Assembly (NCBI RefSeq): GCF_000016425.1
Contig: NC_009380.1
Location: 1,616,144-1,680,143 of the forward strand
DNA: 64,000 nt
Direction: 5' to 3'
Source: Salinispora tropica CNB-440
GTDB taxonomy: Bacteria; Actinomycetota; Actinomycetes; Mycobacteriales; Micromonosporaceae
The position numbers and the translations under genes are program-made. This document shows, piece after piece, positions 56,501 to 64,000 of this stretch. Each line of letters opens with the position of its first letter. Position 1 is the first letter of the stretch. The notes below the pieces were generated by a model. The model had not been told where the DNA came from and ran no database searches. It saw nothing but the letters and a program-made list of their open reading frames with translations.

Positions 56501-57269
56501 GGATGTGGTCGGCGAGGTCGGGGTGGGTGGGGTCGATGCCGGTGTCGAGGACGGCGACGGTGACGCCGTCGCCGTCGTAGCCGGCGTCCCAGGCTTCGGG
56601 GGCGCCGACCTGGGGGACGCTGTCGGCGAGGGTGCTGTGTACCTGGCCGTCGAGCCAGAGCTTGGTGATGCCGCTGCTTTCGCGGTTTGCGATCGAGCCG
56701 CTGGTGAGGGTGGACCAGAGGGTCCGGCTCTCCTTCTTGTCGGTGGTGAGGGAGTGGCCGTTGATGGCGGGTAGGTCGTGGACGAGGGTTGCGCCGCGTG
56801 GTGCGGTAGTGGTGCGGGCCGCTGTTTCGGGGTAGGTGGCGATCAGTGGTATTTCGGTGGTGTGGGCGTCGTCGTAGCCCATCTCGATGAGGTCGGTGAC
56901 ATTGAACAGCCGCTGGTCGAGTCGATCGTCGGCCAGTAGGGGTTTGGCTTCGTCGGGCAGGACGTAGAGGTCGTCGCCGTGTTGCTGGACGCTGAAGCCG
57001 CCGGTGGCGTCGTCTGGTTGGTCGACCTCGGCGATGGTCCTGCCGTCGGCGAGGGTCCGGACCGTGACAACGTCGCCAGTGACCAGTGTGACGGTCTGTG
57101 TGCCGGCGACTGTGCCGGTGGCGGGTGTGGTTGTCGGGGGCGGGCCGGCGGTCGCGGCGGTCGGACTGATCGCGGCGGCGGTAGCCGCGATCATCCCGGC
57201 TGCCGCGACCGCGGCGATCAGCCGCCGCCGCGACCCGCCAGCGGCGAAGGGTTCTGGATGGGAAGACAT
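53577..57269 (-). CDS. Large secreted subtilisin-like (S8) protease, copy 1
   Basis: A 1230-residue exoprotease from ATG 57267-57269. Twin-Arg-like S-R-R-R-L precedes a hydrophobic signal (A-A-V-A-A-A-G-M-I-A-A) and Ala-rich cut region near 40. A prodomain spans to ~195. The triad is D242 (V-L-D-T-G-I-D), H274 (G-H-G-T-H-V-A-S) and S444 (G-T-S-M-A-A-P), with oxyanion N371 (A-A-G-N-N-G). Following are a fibronectin/Ig-like domain (~520-600), a beta region, a PA-like insert (~835-890, A-A-G-A-E-L-L-L-V-V-N-D) and C-terminal beta domains. No membrane anchor. It is a close paralogue of the next gene upstream. The shared GTAGAACTA element lies 5 bp before the start in both. Confidence 0.92.
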   Translation of the reverse strand: MSSHPEPFAAGGSRRRLIAAVAAAGMIAATAAAISPTAATAGPPPTTTPATGTVAGTQTVTLVTGDVVTVRTLADGRTIAEVDQPDDATGGFSVQQHGDDLYVLPDEAKPLLADDRLDQRLFNVTDLIEMGYDDAHTTEIPLIATYPETAARTTTAPRGATLVHDLPAINGHSLTTDKKESRTLWSTLTSGSIANRESSGITKLWLDGQVHSTLADSVPQVGAPEAWDAGYDGDGVTVAVLDTGIDPTHPDLADHIQDTVSFVPDEDPTDPQGHGTHVASTIAGTGAASNNDNTGVAPGTDLIIGKVLNNNGIGYDSWIIAGMQWAAESGADIINMSLGDSSRTDGLDPMTLAVDALSAQHDTLFVIAAGNNGTTIGTPGTAASALTVGAVDKQDQLAWFSSVGPLTGTGALKPDLTAPGVAINAARSQHSPGDGMYQSLDGTSMAAPHVAGAAAILAQQHPNWTNTQLKDALMSSAEALSDSYTPYQVGTGRLDVAAAVNGTARATGSAFFGFFDWPHDPTDAPVTKPVTFTNTSTTPVTLNLTTTGSDAFTLDTPTITIPAEGQVNIPVTGDPHAAGIGEHTGYLTGTNPTTGEAITRTALGLVNEDERYDLTIKIRDHNGQPTNSRVAVKKAGELFPWYLDVDGERILRLSPGTYTVETTVDVPGERADSLGLALLVAPETVLDKPAEVTLDARKARLLDTTAPRRTEDRQRTLNYAVDFAGVDSFRSAYRVPIWYDDLYVLPTEKGTESSFTMGARWRKGEPVLSLRALGLLPIDAVVQPGSTITTGKQWLRPVYAGTGAPKDYTDLDVDGRIAVVTRSDEVSAPDRAAAAAAAGAELLLVVNDNPGVLYEYVGESPIPVASIHRDIGKLLAKLAEFGTLPLKVSQEKYPDTIYDLTQSWSEQVPDQPLTYHPSHHDLARIDNRYHAVQDTEGSGYRYDLTFIPALGSSESEWHPGTRTEWVTPDTDWHESHQQGDWEDRAFINTYAKGTTTRQDWFAPAVRPAFGRGYSVGNSRYQDYMTLNVQAWSASGTQLEHGGSIRYGSVPMNMKLYQGDTLLYENTSYSYLPNKEVPAETLPYRLVLDASRPADEWRLSTRTHTEWDFISSTNDADGAPEPLTLLQLGYELETDLRGDVKAGSRQQISITAGPQPGGSGTGTITAVELEVSYDDGTTWQPVTLTPGDNDRHTGTLTLPKNRDGFIALRAAAQTDTGFAIRQEIIRAYGLR

Positions 57270-57274
57270 GGATC

Positions 57275-57283
57275 TAGTTCTAC
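57275..57283 (-). promoter_or_regulatory. Start-proximal element shared by the two S8 genes (copy 1)
   Basis: GTAGAACTA on the minus strand, exactly 5 nt before the ATG. The same 9-mer is at 61171-61179, 5 nt before the paralogue start, although most of the surrounding leader differs. It could be a -10-type or operator element for near-leaderless transcripts. Confidence 0.4.
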
Positions 57284-57418
57284 TGACACTGCTCGGTCAG
57301 GTGAACAGCCTTCTATCGGCGGGTAGCCGCCACGGCGCTACTCCGCCACCGTGTGACGGTGACTTCGAAGGGCCGGCGTGGCCAGTTCGGTGGCGGGTGG
57401 TCTGCGTGAGGCAGGCCG

Positions 57419-57459
57419 GGCGGGGTCCCCGGACCCTTGTCGGTCCCGGGGACCCCGCC
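57419..57459 (-). terminator. Terminator after second S8 protease gene
   Basis: GGCGGGGTCCCCGG (57419-57432) pairs over 14 bp with CCGGGGACCCCGCC (57446-57459). Sequence and position match the terminator at 53531-53569, showing that the duplication included the 3' end. Confidence 0.85.
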
Positions 57460-57466
57460 GGTCAGG

Positions 57467-60400
57467 TCATCGCAGGCCGTAGGCGCGGATGATTTCTTGG
57501 CGGATGGCGAAGCCGGTGTCGGTTTGCGCGGTGGCTCGTACGGAGATGAAGCCGTCGCGGTCTTTTGGCAGCTTCAGGGTGCCGGTGTGGCGGTCGTTGT
57601 CGCCCTGGGTGAGGGTGACTGGTTGCCAGGTGGTGCCGTCGTCGTAGGAGACCTCGAGCTCCACCGCGGTGATGATGCCGGTGCCGGAGCCGCCGGGCTG
57701 CGGTCTCGCCGTGATGCTGATCTCCTGGCGGGTGCCGGCTTTGACGTCGCCCCGCAGGTCGGTCTCCAACTCGTAGTCGAGTTGGAGCAGCGTGATGGGG
57801 AGGGGTTCGGACGGCCCAGCCTGGTTGGTGCTGGAGATGAAGTCCCACTCGGTGTGGGTACGGGTGGACAGCCGCCACTCGTCAGCCGGGCGGGACGCGT
57901 CCAGTACCAGCCGGTACGGCAGCGTCCCGGCCGGCACCTCTCTTTTGATCAGGTGGGAGAAATTCTCGTCCTCGTGCAGCAGGGTGTCACCCTGATAGAG
58001 CTTGAGGTGTTCCTGCGCCGTGGGATACCTCATAATCCCGCGGTAGTCGAGCACGGTGCCCGACGGGCTCCATGGGTGCGGGCTGAGGGTCATCCGGTCC
58101 TGATACCGACTGTTTTTGGTCCAGGCTGACTGGTTGAAGGCCGGTCGAATGGCGGGTGCGAACCAGTCCAGCCTGGTGGTCGTGCCCTTTGTGTAGGTGT
58201 GCGGGTCCGCCACGACTGTGGAATCACGCTGTCGGTGGCTCTCGACCCAGGGGATGTCCGGGGTGACCCATTCGGTGCGGGTGCCGGGATGCCACTCCGG
58301 CTCGAGGTTCGCGTATGGGACGCCGATGGCCGTGTCGGTGCGGTAGCCGGAACCTTCGGTGTCCTGGTCCGCGTGGTAGCGGGCGTCGATGCGGGCCAGG
58401 TCGTGGTGGCTGGGGTGGTAGGTGAGGGGTTGGTCGGGCACCTGTTCCCGCCAGACCTGGGCCAGGTCGTAGATGGTGTCGGGGTACTTCTCCTGGTCGA
58501 CCTTCAGCGGCGGTGTCCCGTGTGTGGCGAGTGTGGTCAGGAGTTCTCCGATGTCACGGTGGATGCTGGCGACGGGGATGGGCGATTCGCCGACGTGCTC
58601 GTAGAGGATTCCCGGGCTGTCGTTGACGACCAGGAGTAGTTCGGCTCCGGCGGTTGCCGCGGCGGCGGCCCGGTCGGGTGCGCTGACCTCGTCGCTGCGG
58701 GTTACCACGGCGACTCTGCCGTCGACGTCAAGGTCGGTGTAGTCCTTGGGTGCGCCGGTGCCGGCGTAGACGGGGCGTAGCCACTGTTTGCCGGTGGTGA
58801 TGGTGCTGCCGGGTTGGACCACGGCGTCGATCGGGAGCAGGCCGAGGGCGCGCAGGCTCAGGACCGGCTCACCCTTGCGCCATCTCGCTGCCATGGCGAA
58901 GGGGTTCTCGACGCTCCTCTCGGTCGGTAGGACGTACACGTCATCGTATTCCGGCGCGATAGAATGGAGGTAATAGTACGGGCCGGTACCGGCTCCGTGG
59001 TCGATGGTGTACTGGAGCAGGCGCTGTCGGTCCTGGGTGCGTTGGGGTGTGGTGGTGTCGAGGAGACGGGCCTGGCTGGCGTCCAGGGTCACCTCGGTTG
59101 GTTTGTCGAGCACGGTTTCCGGGGCGGCCAGCAGGGCGAGGCCGAGGGAGTCCGCTCGTTCACCTGGCACCTCCGCCTTCGTCTCCATCGTGTAGTTCCC
59201 CGGTGGGAGGCGTAGCGTTCGTTCACCATCGACGTCGATGTATCGGGGGAACCACTCGCCGTCCGCCCGCAGCAGGACGAACGCCCGCATGGGCTCGCCA
59301 TTGTGGTCGCGGGCTTTGATGGTCAGGCCGTAGCGTTCGTCTTCCTTGAGGAGCCCGAGGGCGGTGCGGGTGACGGTCTGACCGGTGGTCGGATCGGTGC
59401 CGACGAGGTAGCCGGTGTACGAGCCGATGGCGATCCCATTCGGGTCGGCCGTCACCGGGACGTCTGCCTGGCCGCCCGCCGGCACGGTCACCGTCGGGGT
59501 GTCGAGGGTGAACGCGTTGCTGCCGGTGGTGGCCAGGTCGAGGGTGACGGCGGTGGCACCGCTGTTGGTGAACGTCACCGGCTCCGTGACGGGAGCGTCC
59601 GTGGGCTGGTGTGGCCATTCGAAGTAACCGATGAACGCGGAGCCGGCGGCGCGTACGGTGCTGTCCACGGCCGCTGCCACATCCAGCCGTCCGGTGCCGA
59701 CCTGGAACGCGGTGTAGCTGTCGCCCAGATCCTCGGCGCTGCTCATGAGGGCGTCTTTGAGCTGGGTGTTGGTCCACTCGGGGTGTTGTTGGGCGAGGAT
59801 GGCCGCGGCTCCGGCCACGTGCGGAGCCGCCATGGAGGTGCCGGTCTTGCTCACGTACATGCCGTCACCGGTGCTCTGTTGGGAGCGGGCGGCGTTGACG
59901 GCGACGCCGGGGGCGGTGAGGTCGGGCTTGACGGCTCCACTGTAGGCCAGTGGTCCGACGCTGGAGAATCCGGCGAGTAGGTCCTGTTTGTCGACGGCGC
60001 CGACGGTGAGGGCGCTTTCGGCGTTGCCGGGCGTGCCGATGGTCATTCCGTTGTTGCCGGCGGCGATGACGAAGAGGGTGTCGTGCTGGGCGGAGAGGGC
60101 ATCCACGGCGAGGGTCATCGGGTCGAGGACATCGGTGCGCGCCGCGTTGCCGAGGCTCATGTTGACCACGTCGGCGCCGGATTCGGCGGCCCACTGCATG
60201 CCGGCGATGATCCAGGAGTCGTAGCCGATGCCGTTGTTGTTGAGGACTTTACCGATGATCAGATCGGCTCCGGGGGCGACGCCGGTGTTGTCGCCGTCGG
60301 AGGCCGCTCCGGTGCCGGCGATGATCGAGGCGACGTGGGTGCCGTGCCCCCGCGGGTCGGTGGGGTCTTCGTCGGGGACGAAGCTGACCGTGTCCTGGAT

Positions 60401-61165
60401 GTGGTCGGCGAGGTCGGGGTGGGTGGGGTCGATGCCGGTGTCGAGGACGGCGACGGTGACGCCGTCGCCGTCGTAGCCGGCGTCCCAGGCTTCGGGGGCG
60501 CCGACCTGGGGGACGCTGTCGGCGAGGGTGCTGTGTACCTGGCCGTCGAGCCAGAGCTTGGTGATGCCGCTGCTTTCGCGGTTCGCGCTGGAGCCGGAGC
60601 CGCTGGTGAGGGTGGACCAGAGGGTCCGGGCCTGTTCCTTGTCGGTGGTGAGGGAGTGGCCGTTGATGGCGGGTAGATCGTGGACGATTCGCGTGCCGCG
60701 CACTGCGGCGGTGGTGCGGACTGACGCTTCCGGGTAGGTGGCGATCAGCGGCAGCTGGCTCGTGCCAGCGTCGTCGTAGCCCATCTCGATGAGGTCGGTG
60801 ACGTTGAACAGCCGCTGGTCGAGTTGATCGTCGGCCAGTAGGGGTATCGCCTCGTCGGGCAGGACATAGAGGTCGTCGCCGTGTTGTTGGACGCTGAAGC
60901 CGCCGGTGGCGTCGTCTGGTTGGTCGACCTCGGTGAGCGTCTTGCCGTCGGCGAGGGTCCGGACGGTGACGACGTCGCCGGTGACCAGGGTGACGGTGTG
61001 CGTCTCCGGGGCGGCGAGAGGGGCGGTTGTCGGGGGCGGGCCGGCGGTCGCGGCGGCCGGATCGATCGCGGCGGTTGAGGCCGCGATCATCCCGGCTGCC
61101 ACGACGGCGGCGATCAGCCGCCGCCGTGATCCGCCAGCCGCGAAGGGGCTTGGATGGGAAGACAT
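57467..61165 (-). CDS. Large secreted subtilisin-like (S8) protease, copy 2
   Basis: ATG 61163-61165 is chosen because it aligns with the start of copy 1 (M-S-S-H-P); ATG 61171 would add two residues. The product has 1232 residues with the same plan: signal peptide, prodomain, D242, H274 and S444 at identical numbering, N371, Ig-like domain, PA-like insert, beta-rich C-terminus. Some blocks are almost identical to copy 1 at DNA level (for example 58700-58880), while others diverge strongly (the prodomain end, ~660-730 and ~960-1050). It lies upstream of copy 1 in the same direction, but each has its own terminator, so separate transcription is likely. It probably degrades extracellular protein. 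Confidence 0.92.
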   Translation of the reverse strand: MSSHPSPFAAGGSRRRLIAAVVAAGMIAASTAAIDPAAATAGPPPTTAPLAAPETHTVTLVTGDVVTVRTLADGKTLTEVDQPDDATGGFSVQQHGDDLYVLPDEAIPLLADDQLDQRLFNVTDLIEMGYDDAGTSQLPLIATYPEASVRTTAAVRGTRIVHDLPAINGHSLTTDKEQARTLWSTLTSGSGSSANRESSGITKLWLDGQVHSTLADSVPQVGAPEAWDAGYDGDGVTVAVLDTGIDPTHPDLADHIQDTVSFVPDEDPTDPRGHGTHVASIIAGTGAASDGDNTGVAPGADLIIGKVLNNNGIGYDSWIIAGMQWAAESGADVVNMSLGNAARTDVLDPMTLAVDALSAQHDTLFVIAAGNNGMTIGTPGNAESALTVGAVDKQDLLAGFSSVGPLAYSGAVKPDLTAPGVAVNAARSQQSTGDGMYVSKTGTSMAAPHVAGAAAILAQQHPEWTNTQLKDALMSSAEDLGDSYTAFQVGTGRLDVAAAVDSTVRAAGSAFIGYFEWPHQPTDAPVTEPVTFTNSGATAVTLDLATTGSNAFTLDTPTVTVPAGGQADVPVTADPNGIAIGSYTGYLVGTDPTTGQTVTRTALGLLKEDERYGLTIKARDHNGEPMRAFVLLRADGEWFPRYIDVDGERTLRLPPGNYTMETKAEVPGERADSLGLALLAAPETVLDKPTEVTLDASQARLLDTTTPQRTQDRQRLLQYTIDHGAGTGPYYYLHSIAPEYDDVYVLPTERSVENPFAMAARWRKGEPVLSLRALGLLPIDAVVQPGSTITTGKQWLRPVYAGTGAPKDYTDLDVDGRVAVVTRSDEVSAPDRAAAAATAGAELLLVVNDSPGILYEHVGESPIPVASIHRDIGELLTTLATHGTPPLKVDQEKYPDTIYDLAQVWREQVPDQPLTYHPSHHDLARIDARYHADQDTEGSGYRTDTAIGVPYANLEPEWHPGTRTEWVTPDIPWVESHRQRDSTVVADPHTYTKGTTTRLDWFAPAIRPAFNQSAWTKNSRYQDRMTLSPHPWSPSGTVLDYRGIMRYPTAQEHLKLYQGDTLLHEDENFSHLIKREVPAGTLPYRLVLDASRPADEWRLSTRTHTEWDFISSTNQAGPSEPLPITLLQLDYELETDLRGDVKAGTRQEISITARPQPGGSGTGIITAVELEVSYDDGTTWQPVTLTQGDNDRHTGTLKLPKDRDGFISVRATAQTDTGFAIRQEIIRAYGLR

Positions 61166-61170
61166 AGGCA

Positions 61171-61179
61171 TAGTTCTAC
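61171..61179 (-). promoter_or_regulatory. Start-proximal element shared by the two S8 genes (copy 2)
   Basis: GTAGAACTA on the minus strand, 5 nt before the chosen ATG, identical in sequence and spacing to 57275-57283. Confidence 0.4.
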
Positions 61180-61281
61180 CTATCGCTCCCGGAAAGGTAA
61201 ACACTCTGTGAGGGGTCGGTTACCCTAGTGATATGATCTTCGGGTGCTGGCGACCCCGGTGCCGGTCAGTCGGCGCCGTGA

Positions 61282-61704
61282 TCAGAGGTCGAGCAGGATG
61301 GTGCGTGGGCCGACGTTCACGCTCTCCACCAGCATCTGGGCCCGGAAGCGACCGGTCTCCACTTTGGCCCCACGGGCGCGCAGCTCCTCGACGACCGTGG
61401 TGACCAGGGGCTCGGCCACCTCCGCCGGCGCGGCGGCGGTCCAACTCGGGCGGCGGCCCTTGCGGGCGTCCCCATAGAGGGTGAACTGGCTGACCACCAG
61501 GATCGGGGCACCGAGGTCGGCGGCCGACCGCTCTCCGTCGAGGATTCGCAGCTCGTGCACCTTGCGGGCGAGGGTTTGGGCGGTCTGCGTCGTGTCGGAG
61601 TGGGTCACCCCGAGCAGCACCAGCAGGCCGTCGTCGATCGCCCCCACCACCACGTCGTCCACTGTGACCTGGGCCCGCCCGACCGTCTGCACCACCGCCC
61701 GCAT
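61282..61704 (-). CDS. dtd: D-aminoacyl-tRNA deacylase
   Basis: A 140-residue enzyme from ATG 61702-61704 ([13 protein letters not shown]). Typical motifs are [12 protein letters not shown]72-Q-F-T-L-Y-G-D79 and a C-terminal N-V-G-P-R-T, corresponding to the Gly-cisPro chiral-proofreading motif (usually N-x-G-P-V/F-T). It hydrolyses D-aminoacyl- and glycyl-tRNA(Ala) mischarges. The start overlaps the stop of the methyltransferase gene (TGATG), indicating coupling. Confidence 0.95.
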   Translation of the reverse strand: MRAVVQTVGRAQVTVDDVVVGAIDDGLLVLLGVTHSDTTQTAQTLARKVHELRILDGERSAADLGAPILVVSQFTLYGDARKGRRPSWTAAAPAEVAEPLVTTVVEELRARGAKVETGRFRAQMLVESVNVGPRTILLDL

Positions 61705-63173
61705 CACTCCACCACCGGTTCGACGAAACCGCGCTCGACCAGGTGGGCCACGATCGGGCCGGCCGCCTCCGCCAGCTCGCCGGGGGGCACGTCGTGCGCG
61801 GTGGCGAGCAGGGCGAGCTGATCGCGCAGCGGCAACCGCCCGTCCGCCCCACCGACCAGGGCCAGGACGATCGGATCGATCTCCTCGGTCCAGCGTAGGC
61901 CGCGCGGCATGGCGAGCACCTGCCGGTCGACCGACCACCCCTCGTCGCCCATGGTGGCCTCCTGCCGCAGCTGGAGGTCGGCGGCGGACCGGTAACGCGC
62001 CGCGAGCAGCGCATCAGTGTCGCGTACCCGGAGCCACTCCTGGCGGTCGAACCAGTCAGCGACCCGGTCGCCGAGCGGCGCCTCGACCAGCTGGCGCAGC
62101 TCCTCCACCCGGACGACGGGGTTGTCGTGGCCGGAGCGGCGTAGCGAGACGATGCCGAAGCCGATCGCCTCGACCTTGTGCGCGTCGAACCAGTCCAGCC
62201 ACTCGGCCATCCGCTCCGGGCTGGTTGTCTCGCCGACATCTGAAAGCCACAGGTTGACGTACGCCATCGGGTCGGCGACCTCGCGTTGGATCACCCAGGC
62301 GTCCAATCCGCTGCCGGCGAACCAGCCGGCGACCCGCTCGGCCCAGTCCTCACCGGCGACGTGCACCCAGTTCGCGAGGTACTGCATGGTGCCGCCCTCG
62401 GTGAGCAGGTCCGGGGCGGCGGCGGCCAGCTCGGCGGCGATCGCGTCGCCCACCCGCCCGGAGTCGCGGTAGACGTGTGTGGTGGTGCCCGGCCCGACAA
62501 CGAACGGCGGGTTGCTGACCACCAGATCGAAGCGACGCCCGGCGACCGGCGCGATCAGGTCGCCGCGGAGCAGCTCCCAGTCCTGCCCGTTGAGCGCGGC
62601 GGTGGTGGCAGCGAACCGGAGCGCTCGTTCGGAGAGATCGGTGGCGGTGACCCGCCGTGCGTGAGTGGCGAGGTGCAGGGCCTGAATGCCGGAGCCGGTG
62701 CCCAGGTCGAGCGCGGTCTCCACCGGCTGCCGGACGGTGGCCCCGATCAGGGTCTGGGTGGCGCCACCGATGCCGAGTACATGCTCGGCCTGCAACGCTC
62801 GACCGGGGTGGGTGCTGGCGGGCGCGTCGGCGAGCACCCACCAGTCGTCCCCGTATGGCTCCAGGTCGAGGCCCATCCGCAGGCCGTCGCCGTGTCGCTC
62901 GACCAGACCACCGGCCAGCGCCTCCTTGATCGGCAGCGGCGCGAGCGCGGTGGCGACCGCCTCGTACGGCTCGGTTTGTTCGCAGACGAAGAGTCGGATC
63001 AGGGTGGCGAGGGGATCGCGGTCCTCGGTGGCGCGCAGCGCTGCACGGAAGTCGTTGCGGGCCATGCCGCCGGTCGCCTGCGACCCCAGCCGGCCGGCGA
63101 TCCCGTTCGAGGTGAAGTTTGCCCTGGTGAGGGCGCTGCGCAGCGCCGCCACGCCAGCGGGGGAGAACAGCAT
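61704..63173 (-). CDS. Class I SAM-dependent methyltransferase (N5-glutamine/nucleic-acid type)
   Basis: ATG 63171-63173 ([12 protein letters not shown]) is preferred; GTG 63188 (V-D-P-D-D-M) is possible, and the longer frame runs through tandem repeats. The product has 489 residues. An N-terminal helical domain (~1-150) precedes the Rossmann core: motif I A154[10 protein letters not shown]164, then T-A-T-D-L-S and the catalytic-type N221-P-P-F224, found in enzymes that methylate amide or exocyclic nitrogens (HemK/RlmG-like). A C-terminal domain of ~200 residues may bind substrate. The substrate is unknown. It forms an operon with dtd, so a translation-related target is plausible. Confidence 0.88.
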   Translation of the reverse strand: MLFSPAGVAALRSALTRANFTSNGIAGRLGSQATGGMARNDFRAALRATEDRDPLATLIRLFVCEQTEPYEAVATALAPLPIKEALAGGLVERHGDGLRMGLDLEPYGDDWWVLADAPASTHPGRALQAEHVLGIGGATQTLIGATVRQPVETALDLGTGSGIQALHLATHARRVTATDLSERALRFAATTAALNGQDWELLRGDLIAPVAGRRFDLVVSNPPFVVGPGTTTHVYRDSGRVGDAIAAELAAAAPDLLTEGGTMQYLANWVHVAGEDWAERVAGWFAGSGLDAWVIQREVADPMAYVNLWLSDVGETTSPERMAEWLDWFDAHKVEAIGFGIVSLRRSGHDNPVVRVEELRQLVEAPLGDRVADWFDRQEWLRVRDTDALLAARYRSAADLQLRQEATMGDEGWSVDRQVLAMPRGLRWTEEIDPIVLALVGGADGRLPLRDQLALLATAHDVPPGELAEAAGPIVAHLVERGFVEPVVE

Positions 63174-63525
63174 GTCATCTGGGTCCACGTCGCCATCCTG
63201 CCCGCCATCGCCATCGTCGTGGGCGCCACCCGCCGGACTTCGGCCGCAGGTGTCAACCAGGGGTGTCGGGGGCGGCGGCCCGGCCCACGGCGAGGTCCGT
63301 GTCCGCCCCGGCCCACGGCGAGGTCCGTGTCCGCCCCGGCCCACGGCGCGGCCGGGTCGCCCAGCGCTTCAGGTCCGGGCCGCACTGCCAGGCCGGTCAG
63401 CACCGCCACGGCCCGGACGCCCGCCGACCAGCCAGGGGAGTGCGACCCCGCGCGCAGGAATCGGCGGACCCTCGCTGCGCTGGAGGGCGGGGTGACAGGA
63501 TGAGGGGGATTCTGAGGAGGTCCGT
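63174..63525. other. Intergenic region between methyltransferase and DUF3099 gene
   Basis: A divergent 352-bp spacer carrying both promoters and the 28-bp tandem repeats. No RNA gene seen. Confidence 0.5.
63281..63348. repeat. 28-bp intergenic tandem repeats
   Basis: The 28-bp unit beginning CGGCCCACGGCGAGG is perfect at 63281-63308 and 63309-63336, with a third partial copy to 63348. Confidence 0.9.
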
Positions 63526-63882
63526 GTGAAGCGTCCGGCGTACCAGCCGATCCTGATCACCGACGCCCCGCGCAGCCAGGACGATCAGCTCACCAGCCGC
63601 CAGAAGCGGTACGTGCTGATGATGTGCGTCCGGGTCGCTTGCCTGATCGTCGGCGCGATCCTGGTCGGAGCGGAGGCCCCCATGCTCTGGCTCTGGCTGC
63701 CGTTGGCCGGCCTGGGCATGATCCTGATTCCGTGGCTGGCCGTGTTGCTGGCCAACGATCGGCCACCGAAGGACAAGCACCGCCTCGGTGGCCGGCTCCG
63801 GCCCCGCGATTCGCAGGAGTCACCGCCGATGAGCCTCGCCGCCGAGGAGCGGCCGCACAAGGTCATCGATGCCGAGCAGTGA
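63526..63882 (+). CDS. DUF3099 membrane protein
   Basis: A 118-residue protein; GTG 63526 behind GAGGAGG (63514-63520). It begins Y-Q-P-I-L-I-T-D-A-P-R-S, the usual DUF3099 start, then two membrane helices (~25-47 and ~50-73), separated by E-A-P-M. The C-terminus is charged and disordered. A small integral membrane protein conserved in actinobacteria; function unknown. Confidence 0.9.
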   Translation: MKRPAYQPILITDAPRSQDDQLTSRQKRYVLMMCVRVACLIVGAILVGAEAPMLWLWLPLAGLGMILIPWLAVLLANDRPPKDKHRLGGRLRPRDSQESPPMSLAAEERPHKVIDAEQ

Positions 63883-63889
63883 CCGGGCA

Positions 63890-64000
63890 TCAGGCCGGTG
63901 GTCGGGCCCCCACCTGGCTAACCGCCGACGCGCCTAGGTCACCGGCCCGCTGTAGCACCGCCTCCGGGGTCGCCCCGGTCAGCCAGGTGGAGAGCAGGCC
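63890..64000 (-). CDS. 3' end of a gene, possibly PfkB-type sugar kinase
   Basis: On the minus strand the frame from the window edge to TGA at 63890-63892 reads G-L-L-S-T-W-L-T-G-A-T-P-E-A-V-L-Q-R-A-G and ends V-G-A-R-P-P-A. The stop is 7 bp past the convergent DUF3099 stop. The helix pattern resembles the C-terminus of PfkB-family carbohydrate kinases, but 36 residues are too few to be sure. Confidence 0.45.
   Translation of the reverse strand, partial: GLLSTWLTGATPEAVLQRAGDLGASAVSQVGARPPA

Noticed and set aside
53445..60676. Plus-strand Gly/Val/Asp-rich frames across the S8 protease genes
   Set aside because: Antisense shadows that recur at equivalent positions in both paralogues simply because the sense genes are duplicated.

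Overview
The window looks like a chromosomal piece of a high-GC actinomycete of the Micromonosporaceae, most likely Salinispora or a close relative. Pointers are the strong GC3 bias, GTG/TTG starts, an IdeR/DtxR regulator, a class II (B12) ribonucleotide reductase operon nrdR-nrdJ, an actinobacterial type VII secretion (T7SS) cluster, and an aquaporin-arsenate reductase fusion of the kind described from Salinispora tropica. The species call is inference; nothing was searched.

Region 1 (1-22.3 kb) is a T7SS locus. It opens with a 5'-truncated WXG-like protein carrying near-identical 171-bp repeats, a YbaB/EbfC-like protein, a small WXG100-like protein, and a 10.3-kb gene for a 3437-residue secreted-type giant. 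The giant has a CpnT-like N-terminus, an embedded zinc-metalloprotease motif and three repeat arrays. A hypothetical protein, mycP, eccC, eccD and eccB follow, all on the plus strand with overlaps or short gaps. The first ~12 kb has visibly lower GC and different codon use from the machinery genes. A convergent gene encodes a membrane-anchored protein with a bacterial VHL-beta domain.

Region 2 (23.6-35.6 kb) is mostly housekeeping: miaB, DUF349, a LigB-like protein, miaA, dapF, the aqp-arsC fusion, ACT-malic enzyme, hflX and a membrane-anchored beta-propeller with an Arg/Gly-rich tail.

Region 3 (35.7-41.2 kb) holds lexA and the divergent nrdR-nrdJ operon. Between them are a candidate SOS box, a candidate NrdR-box pair spaced 31 bp, an unexplained palindrome, and three tandem hairpins with a compensatory base change.

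Region 4 (41.3-53.4 kb) has DUF2332, DUF5522, ideR, a class A beta-lactamase lipoprotein, a second beta-lactamase-fold serine hydrolase with a LysR regulator, a rhodanese, an AcuC-like deacetylase next to a PatA-like lysine acetyltransferase, a group 2 sigma factor and a TrmB/LuxR-type regulator.

Region 5 (53.5-64 kb) has two tandem ~1230-residue subtilisin-like exoproteases with duplicated terminators, then dtd, a methyltransferase, a DUF3099 membrane protein and the end of a possible sugar kinase.

The most unusual feature is the second repeat array of the giant gene. It is built of RCGYCY hexamers that stay open on both strands, and it is flanked on both sides by short stretches of the same hexamer in the opposite orientation. 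The reading frame therefore switches between Ala/Thr-Ser/Pro and Asp/Gly/Glu-Ala/Val dipeptide repeats.
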